Shown: in pieces, positions 1-4,022 of the stretch
Position numbering within the stretch: the stretch's first letter is position 1
Layout: the number at the start of each line of letters is the position of its first letter
NCBI GenBank assembly: GCA_030594675.1
Contig: JAUVES010000052.1
Coordinates: forward strand, 1-5,471
Length of the DNA: 5,471 nt
Direction of reading: 5' to 3'
Source of the DNA: Candidatus Nanohaloarchaea archaeon
Lineage (GTDB): Archaea > EX4484-52 > GLR71
Program-made: the position numbers and the translations under genes
The notes under the pieces: model-generated
The model's database searches: none
What the model saw: only the letters and a program-made list of their open reading frames with translations
Told to the model about the DNA's origin: nothing

Positions 1-491
1 TGTGCAAGGATTACTGTATAGTTCTTGCCGTAGTATTTTGCGCATTTTGGGCAGGTTGTATAGAAAAAATACATCTTTTTGATATCTTTCTTTTTTGATT
101 TGACATAGGATTCCATTTCCTTTGACCATTTGCCTATGTTATTGTATGAGCCTTCAAAGACTTTTGTCAAGAAAGTTCCTGCAACTTTTACTATTTCTGT
201 TTCAGGCACTTCTTTTGTGACTGCGATGTAGATGTCAGAACTCCATGCTGATTTCTCATTGGAGAGTATGACTGGAAATGGTGGCATAGCATCTGCGTTT
301 TTTATTTTTTTCATATTTTTTGTTATTACTTTTCCGAAATTTATTGGTATGTGGAATATGCATCTTATATGGTCTTTGATGAAAGGCTTTCCTTCCCATC
401 TTATTTCCTTGTTTTCCCATGGTTTTGGATCAAATCTTGGGCAGCATCCTGTCTCGGGTTTTTTATTGGTCTTGTCCATGGTGATTACCAT
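1..491 (-). CDS. Conserved 'hydrolase'-labelled family protein, 3' end cut by window edge
   Basis: The minus strand is open for 163 codons from an ATG at 491 to the left edge, with no stop. From memory, the protein resembles a conserved small family often labelled only 'hydrolase' in bacterial genomes. Its marks are CCPRFDPKPW at residues 16-25, a central stretch around IPINFGK (48-54), FEGSYNNIGKW (112-122) and YTTCPKCAKYYGKNY (144-158). A Cys pair lies at 16-17 and a CxxC at 147-150, which could bind metal or be redox active. There is no signal peptide or membrane segment, so it is probably cytoplasmic. The EGSYxxxGKW segment is faintly like GyrI-like small-molecule-binding domains; this is a guess. 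An in-frame TAA lies directly upstream (495-497), so the start is bounded. ATG 491 is preferred over ATG 479 because a TATA-like box sits at leaderless distance from it. Relatives end shortly after the CxxC segment, so probably only a few residues are missing. Biochemical function is unknown. Confidence 0.8.
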   Translation of the reverse strand, partial: MVITMDKTNKKPETGCCPRFDPKPWENKEIRWEGKPFIKDHIRCIFHIPINFGKVITKNMKKIKNADAMPPFPVILSNEKSAWSSDIYIAVTKEVPETEIVKVAGTFLTKVFEGSYNNIGKWSKEMESYVKSKKKDIKKMYFFYTTCPKCAKYYGKNYTVILA

Positions 492-510
492 TTTTTATTT
501 ATGTTTTTGT

Positions 511-521
511 GTATATATATC
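511..521 (-). promoter_or_regulatory. TATA-like box for the hydrolase-like gene
   Basis: On the minus strand the sequence reads GATATATATAC after a purine-rich BRE-like run (cgaaaaaaa). The first eight bases, GATATATA, have their centre about 26 bases before ATG 491. This predicts transcription starting at or next to the start codon. No Shine-Dalgarno sequence lies in the A-rich interval. Confidence 0.55.
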
Positions 522-544
522 TTTTTTTCGTGGATTTGTTTTGT

Positions 545-560
545 TATCTAATTTTAGATA
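545..560. repeat. Short perfect palindrome downstream of the ThiI-like gene
   Basis: TATCTAA, two T, then TTAGATA form a perfect 7-base inverted repeat. It lies five bases beyond the ThiI-like stop codon and upstream of the hydrolase-like promoter. It could be a transcript-end hairpin or a small operator, but it is AT-only apart from one pair. No U-run follows it on the minus strand, so a terminator role is not supported. Confidence 0.3.
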
Positions 561-564
561 GGTT

Positions 565-1191
565 TTAGCTTATATCTATTGATTTTGCTTTTTTTGTCAC
601 TTTTTTTATGATTGTGTCTATGTCCAGTTTTTTTTCTGCTGATTCTATGTCTTTCTTCTTTGCGTGGGTCTCCGGGTATTTTGGTGTGAAAGGGCATGAT
701 GTGTCCGGAAGTATTGATGTCTCATAGGTGCCTATGTCTTTTGATATATTGATTATCTCTGACTTGTCAAAGCCTATCAGAGGTCTTAGAACTCTTGTTC
801 TGGTGCTGGAATGTTCTGCGTATAGATTGTCAAGTGTCTGGCTTGCTACCTGGCCAAGGCTCTCTCCTGTCAGTATTGCGTCCGCCTTTTCTTTTTTGGC
901 TATTTCTTCTGCTATCCTGTACATGAATCGTCTGCAGAGGATGCAGGTGAGCTTTGTGTCGCATTTTTTTGTGATTTTTTCAAGGGTTTGCGCATGGTCT
1001 ATTGAGTATAGGCTTATTTTTGTGTTGTGGAGCTTTTCCAGTGTTTTCAGAATTTTTTTTATTTTTTCAAGCTGTCTTTTATCTGTGCTGTTTTTTAAAT
1101 GGATTGCTGTCATTTCGCATCCTTTTTTTAGCATCAGGTGTGCTGCTACAGGACTGTCTATTCCTCCGGATATCAGCGTTATGAGTTTCAT
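565..1191 (-). CDS. thiI: ThiI-like PP-loop sulfurtransferase domain protein lacking THUMP
   Basis: This 208-residue protein matches only the catalytic half of tRNA 4-thiouridine synthetase ThiI. That enzyme adenylates a tRNA uridine (U8) and replaces its oxygen with sulfur. The ATP PP-loop is SGGIDSPV at residues 8-15. CILC at 83-86 and Cys166 in DTSCPF match the three-cysteine arrangement of archaeal ThiI, proposed to hold an Fe-S cluster. TGESLGQVASQTLDN (108-122) and RPLIGFDKSEI (136-146) are also ThiI-typical. The N-terminal ferredoxin-like and THUMP regions, which bind tRNA, are absent, as is the rhodanese domain of enterobacterial ThiI. An in-frame stop at 1216-1218 rules out an N-terminal extension in this frame. 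A TATA-like box about 26 bases before the ATG indicates a leaderless mRNA. It may act with a separate THUMP protein or on another substrate. The family is certain; the exact substrate is not. Confidence 0.88.
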   Translation of the reverse strand: MKLITLISGGIDSPVAAHLMLKKGCEMTAIHLKNSTDKRQLEKIKKILKTLEKLHNTKISLYSIDHAQTLEKITKKCDTKLTCILCRRFMYRIAEEIAKKEKADAILTGESLGQVASQTLDNLYAEHSSTRTRVLRPLIGFDKSEIINISKDIGTYETSILPDTSCPFTPKYPETHAKKKDIESAEKKLDIDTIIKKVTKKAKSIDIS

Positions 1192-1212
1192 ATATCTGCA
1201 CTTGTTAGGAAA

Positions 1213-1222
1213 GTTTTAAATA
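1213..1222. promoter_or_regulatory. Shared, near-palindromic TATA-like element for divergent genes
   Basis: GTTTTAAATA on the plus strand reads TATTTAAAAC on the minus strand. On the minus strand, ATTTAAAA has its centre about 26 bases before ATG 1191, giving a leaderless ThiI-like mRNA. On the plus strand, the same element lies about 38 bases before ATG 1256, which predicts a leader of roughly 12 bases that just includes AAGAGG. One element could therefore serve both directions. The intergenic space is only 64 bases. Confidence 0.5.
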
Positions 1223-1244
1223 ATATTGAAACAATTTTTATATT

Positions 1245-1250
1245 AAGAGG
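1245..1250 (+). promoter_or_regulatory. Shine-Dalgarno-like site for the FkbM gene
   Basis: AAGAGG lies five bases before ATG 1256 and supports that start. The ThiI-like and ThiF genes in this window show no such site, so the FkbM gene appears to use a different initiation mode from them. Confidence 0.5.
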
Positions 1251-1255
1251 ATTTT

Positions 1256-2050
1256 ATGCCTTCTAAAACTTTAATGTTATTATGTAACTATATATTATCA
1301 TTACTTTATCTTAATCAGAAAAAAAATAAAGCAATTTACAGGGTACATGATAAAAACAACAATTTATCTGCAAAATTTAATGTCAGAAAAAATACTTCAG
1401 ATAAATTTGTGATTATGGAAACATGGAAATACAACACATATTATAACAAAAAAGATTTTTATAACAAAAGAAATCTAAATATAGTAGATATAGGAGCAAA
1501 TATTGGAGCATTTACAGTATATGCGTCTATGCGGGCACCAGATGGTAAAGTTTTTGCTTTTGAACCGCTTTCAGAAAATTTTAGTGTTCTTAATGAAAAT
1601 GTAGAATTAAATAAATCAGATAATATCAAGACATTTAAACTGGGGATTCTCGATAAAAATATCAGAATCCCTATATACCTCTCAGAAAAAAACATGAACA
1701 AAGGTATAGGTTCTGTTCATAAAACAAATGAAAATATTAAGGAATATATTAAATGCAGATCTCTGAAAGATATATTTGAGATTTGTGGAATTAAAAAGAT
1801 AGATTTGCTGAAAATAGATGCAGAAGGATCCGAATACCCAATTCTTCTCAATTCAGATAGTAAAACCCTTAAAAAAATTGATAAAATTGTTCTTGAATTT
1901 CACGATTCCTTAGATAATAGATATAATTATAAAGACCTTAAAGCACATCTGATACAGCAAGGATTTAAAGTAAGAATTAAAGCTGGGTTGTTTAGTTCAA
2001 TTATATACTTACTCTTTAAAATAGGAACTCTTTATGCAATAAGGAAATAG
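1256..2050 (+). CDS. FkbM family SAM-dependent methyltransferase
   Basis: This 264-residue protein is a class I methyltransferase of the FkbM type (Methyltransf_21). Motif I is VDIGANIGAFT at residues 77-87, the SAM-carboxylate-binding loop. FEP follows at 102-104, the acidic residue expected to bind the SAM ribose. KIDAEGSE at 186-193 and LEFHD at 213-217 are the family's signature late motifs. A hydrophobic stretch at 6-19 and another at 244-260 could associate with membrane. Family members O-methylate sugars of surface glycans or natural products; the acceptor here is unknown. The region is about 26% G+C (205 G/C in 780 bases counted by hand, 1261-2040), while sampled rows of neighbouring genes mostly give about 37-48%. 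Codons are dominated by AAA, AAT and ATA. It stands opposite to both flanking genes and ends 15 bases from the convergent ThiF gene. These are signs of recent transfer. Family assignment is firm. Confidence 0.9.
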   Translation: MPSKTLMLLCNYILSLLYLNQKKNKAIYRVHDKNNNLSAKFNVRKNTSDKFVIMETWKYNTYYNKKDFYNKRNLNIVDIGANIGAFTVYASMRAPDGKVFAFEPLSENFSVLNENVELNKSDNIKTFKLGILDKNIRIPIYLSEKNMNKGIGSVHKTNENIKEYIKCRSLKDIFEICGIKKIDLLKIDAEGSEYPILLNSDSKTLKKIDKIVLEFHDSLDNRYNYKDLKAHLIQQGFKVRIKAGLFSSIIYLLFKIGTLYAIRK

Positions 2051-2075
2051 CACTTTTGATTCAATTCAATTTCCT
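2042..2075. repeat. Inverted repeat spanning the FkbM and ThiF stop codons
   Basis: AGGAAAT (2042-2048) pairs with ATTTCCT (2069-2075) across a 20-base loop that contains the whole 15-base gap between the convergent genes. A shared transcript-end hairpin is conceivable, but the loop is long and the stem is short. Confidence 0.25.
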
Positions 2076-3067
2076 ACAAATCTTTCGTATAGCTTTTTTG
2101 CTTCTTCTTTTGTTTTTATATTTTTGATTGTTGCTCTTCCGTCTTTGAATATTGAGAATTCTGTGCTGTCGTCTTTGAAGTGGAGTACTGGTCCGAAGAC
2201 GCTGCATTTTCCATTTTCTTCCATTTTTTTGAATAGTTTTGTGAGATCAAGATTTTTTGGTTTTGCAGGAACTATATGGTATGCTTCTTTTCCGGAATGT
2301 GTTATTCTTAGCGTCTCTTTTTTTCTTTCCAGAAATTCGTAGGTGCCGTTGCAGGATGGGCAACCTTTTCTTTTCTTTATCTCTATCCTGTCTATATGCT
2401 GATTCCAGACATCTATATATGTGAGTGTTTTTGAGTGTCTCTTTTTTGTAAGTATTTTTATTGCCTCTACTGCTGCAAATGCTCCTATCGCTGCTGATGC
2501 ACTGTTTAGGATACCTACTGTCTCACAGCTTTCAAGGACGCTTTTTGGGGTTTCGCTGAAGATGCATCTAAAGCAGGGGTTTTCTTTTGGTATTATGTTC
2601 ATTGTCACTCCTTTTGATCCTGCGGCTGCTGTGTATATCCATGGTGTGCTGTGTTTCATTGAGCAGTCGTTTATCAGAAATCTCGTTTCCATGTTATCTG
2701 TGCAGTCTATTATCAGATTTTTGTCTTCTACAATTTTTTGTATGTTTGTGTGATTTATGTCGCATGCCTTTGATTCTATTGTTGTGTCTGAGTTGATTGC
2801 CTGTAATTTTTCTTTTGCAGTGTCTGTTTTTAGTTTTCCTATATCTTTTTCGTCGTAGAGGAGCTGTCTTTGAAGGTTTGTCTTTTCGATAAAGTCACGG
2901 TCTATTAGTGTTATGGTACCAATACCTGCCCGTGTTAGAAGTTCTGCTACTGCTGTACCTATCGCTCCGAGACCAATTATTGCAACTTTGCTTTTTAGAA
3001 GTGTTTTCTGGTCTTTTTTTGTCAGGTTTCTATAAGATGTCTGGCGTGAGTATCTTTTTATATTCAT
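2066..3067 (-). CDS. thiF: ThiF/MoeB/HesA-family E1-like adenylyltransferase
   Basis: This 333-residue E1-like enzyme is expected to adenylate the C-terminal glycine of a ubiquitin-like sulfur carrier (ThiS, MoaD or SAMP type). That step precedes thiocarboxylate formation or conjugation. The N-terminal RYSRQ (5-9) supplies the conserved arginine. GLGAIG (32-37) is the nucleotide-binding loop, and LIDRDFIEKTNLQRQ (54-68) carries the ATP-contacting Asp, Asn and Arg. The GKLK lysine at 80 and CTDN (122-125) are intact. Cys165, Cys168, Cys236 and Cys239 form the structural zinc site. Cys181 in ESCETVG is the candidate catalytic cysteine. Residues about 250-333 form an extra domain ending FKDGRATIKN...YERFVGN, like the tail of some bacterial ThiF proteins. 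Start ATG 3067 has a TATA-like box 24-31 bases upstream and no ribosome site. It lies 42 bases downstream of minD but probably has its own promoter. ThiF, MoeB and UbaA roles cannot be separated here. Confidence 0.9.
   Translation of the reverse strand: MNIKRYSRQTSYRNLTKKDQKTLLKSKVAIIGLGAIGTAVAELLTRAGIGTITLIDRDFIEKTNLQRQLLYDEKDIGKLKTDTAKEKLQAINSDTTIESKACDINHTNIQKIVEDKNLIIDCTDNMETRFLINDCSMKHSTPWIYTAAAGSKGVTMNIIPKENPCFRCIFSETPKSVLESCETVGILNSASAAIGAFAAVEAIKILTKKRHSKTLTYIDVWNQHIDRIEIKKRKGCPSCNGTYEFLERKKETLRITHSGKEAYHIVPAKPKNLDLTKLFKKMEENGKCSVFGPVLHFKDDSTEFSIFKDGRATIKNIKTKEEAKKLYERFVGN
2093..2125 (+). terminator. T-rich tract that could end FkbM transcription
   Basis: Archaeal RNA polymerase terminates at runs of T in the non-template strand. 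About 45 bases after the FkbM stop, the plus strand holds several closely spaced T-runs (CTTTTTTG, then CTTTTG, GTTTTTATATTTTTG). They are also the antisense of lysine-rich ThiF C-terminal codons, so the tract may be incidental. Confidence 0.3.
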
Positions 3068-3090
3068 AGCTAACTGTTTGGTTTTTAATG

Positions 3091-3098
3091 TTTTATAA
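3091..3098 (-). promoter_or_regulatory. TATA-like box for the ThiF gene
   Basis: The minus strand reads TTATAAAA, with its centre about 27.5 bases before ATG 3067 and inside the 42-base minD-thiF gap. This predicts a leaderless mRNA. No Shine-Dalgarno sequence lies between the box and the start. Confidence 0.55.
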
Positions 3099-3109
3099 TT
3101 TGTGTTTTT

Positions 3110-3886
3110 TTAGCTTTTCAGGAATCCGAAAATCTTTGAGAAAAATCCTGTTGTTCTTGCCTGGACTGGTGGCTGGTAGTCTATGCCTATAAGGTTGCCT
3201 GCAAGTTTCTTTATCTCATGGGAAGCCTGGCTGTTCGGTTTGTATGAGATAAGGGGTGTCTTTGCTGCAAGGCTTGCCTGCATCTGATTATCTCCGGAAA
3301 TTGTTGATATTACAGGGTATCCCATAAGCGCTTCCACTTCTGAGACTGTTAGTTCTGAAGATACATTATTGTGCTTGTTCAGTACGACGCCCAATATGTG
3401 TGTGCCTGTCTCTTCTGCAAGCTTTACTGCTTTTAGTGCGTCTGTTACTGCAGGAAGCTCCGGGTTTGTCACTATGAGAAGCTCATCTGATGCTTTTATT
3501 CCTGCCATGCCTTCTTTTCCAAGGCCTGCTGCACCATCAAGAAGTATTATGTCGTGGTCTCCTACAAGATCCAGTATTACATTGTCCATGTTTTTTGGGT
3601 CTGTCTTTTTTAAGTCGTTTAAGGAGATTCCTGCGGGTATTACATGAACGCCTGAAGGATGGATGTATGTTGCTTCTTCGGGGTATGCTTCGCCTCTTAG
3701 AAGGTCATGGAATGTTTTTGGGTAGAGAGGTATGCCCATGTGAAAGCCGAGGTTTGGTGTTGTAAGGTTTGTGTCTATAATCATAACGCGCTTATTGAAC
3801 TCGTTTAATGCGAGAGCAAGATTTGATGCGATTGTTGTTTTTCCAACACCGCCTTTGCCAGATACTACGCCGATAACTCTTGTCAT
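3110..3886 (-). CDS. minD: MinD/ParA-family P-loop ATPase, archaeal MinD type
   Basis: This 258-residue protein has the deviant Walker A motif GKGGVGKTT at residues 10-18, with signature Lys11 and P-loop Lys16. Switch I is IIDTNLTTPNLG (36-47), with Asp38. Walker B is IILLDGAAG (113-121), with Asp117. The C-terminal segment 247-258 (GFFSKIFGFLKS) is amphipathic and resembles the membrane-targeting helix of MinD, so ATP-dependent membrane association is likely. Archaeal MinD-type proteins position polar or surface structures; no MinC or MinE partner is visible. The second acidic residue of bacterial MinD's DxD is Asn40 here. ATG 3886 is preferred: GTGAT at 3891-3895 lies four bases upstream and can pair with the archaeal anti-SD. 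The alternative is GTG at 3895, which adds three residues (MIE). It is divergent from leuS, and thiF follows 42 bases downstream. Family is certain; the cargo is unknown. Confidence 0.92.
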   Translation of the reverse strand: MTRVIGVVSGKGGVGKTTIASNLALALNEFNKRVMIIDTNLTTPNLGFHMGIPLYPKTFHDLLRGEAYPEEATYIHPSGVHVIPAGISLNDLKKTDPKNMDNVILDLVGDHDIILLDGAAGLGKEGMAGIKASDELLIVTNPELPAVTDALKAVKLAEETGTHILGVVLNKHNNVSSELTVSEVEALMGYPVISTISGDNQMQASLAAKTPLISYKPNSQASHEIKKLAGNLIGIDYQPPVQARTTGFFSKIFGFLKS

Positions 3887-3890
3887 TTCA

Positions 3891-3895
3891 ATCAC
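3891..3895 (-). promoter_or_regulatory. Shine-Dalgarno-like GTGAT before minD
   Basis: GTGAT matches the GGTGAT form recognised by the archaeal 16S rRNA 3' end and sits four bases before ATG 3886. The same bases include the alternative GTG start, so this site decides between the two starts. Confidence 0.45.
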
Positions 3896-3933
3896 ATGTA
3901 TTTAATTAGGATAAGAATAATTTGAGTTAAGAT

Positions 3934-3942
3934 GTATATAAG
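3934..3942 (-). promoter_or_regulatory. TATA-like box for minD
   Basis: The minus strand reads CTTATATAC directly after the purine-rich, BRE-like AGAAAAGA. A start site about 26 bases downstream would give a leader of about 25 bases carrying GTGAT. This is one of the best matches to the archaeal TATA consensus in the window. Confidence 0.55.
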
Positions 3943-3973
3943 TCTTTTCTTGTATTTTGAAACTTTACAGAAC

Positions 3974-3984
3974 TTTTATAAATA
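3974..3984 (+). promoter_or_regulatory. TATA-like box for leuS
   Basis: TTTTATAAATA is a strong archaeal TATA-like match. Its centre lies about 44 bases before ATG 4023, predicting a leader of about 17 bases. No clear Shine-Dalgarno sequence precedes the ATG. It stands some 40 bases from the opposing minD box in the divergent region. Confidence 0.5.
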
Positions 3985-4022
3985 TTGACTATGCCAATAT
4001 CTGTATATCGGCAGTGTTTATC

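Larger units (their letters stand above)
3887..4022. other. Divergent promoter region between minD and leuS
   Basis: This is the longest non-coding stretch in the window. It holds opposing TATA-like boxes for minD (3934-3942) and leuS (3974-3984) and the minD ribosome-binding sequence. No RNA gene or riboswitch-like hairpin is apparent, and the predicted leaders are too short for a T-box or other long leader element. Confidence 0.6.

Noticed and set aside
232..561. Plus-strand open frame of about 109 codons
   Set aside because: It is Phe/Ile/Leu-rich antisense of the Lys-rich minus-strand hydrolase-like gene and its A-rich promoter. It has no family resemblance, and the minus frame has conserved motifs.
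728..1219. Plus-strand open frame of 163 codons opposite the ThiI-like gene
   Set aside because: It is the antisense shadow of a gene with clear PP-loop and Cys motifs; its composition is that of a reversed Lys-rich gene.
1192..2072. Target-site duplication flanking the low-GC FkbM gene
   Set aside because: The only match I found between the flanks is the 6-base CAATTT at 1232 and 2067, which is too short and AT-rich to mean anything. No transposase or terminal inverted repeats are present.
3068..3115. Inverted repeat AGCTAA (3068-3073) and TTAGCT (3110-3115) around the minD-thiF gap
   Set aside because: It is only six bases long with a 36-base spacer in AT-rich DNA, overlaps the minD stop, and is expected by chance.
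3887..4022. tRNA or T-box leader upstream of leuS
   Set aside because: No cloverleaf, T-loop GTTC or antiterminator sequence is visible, and the likely leader is only about 17 bases.
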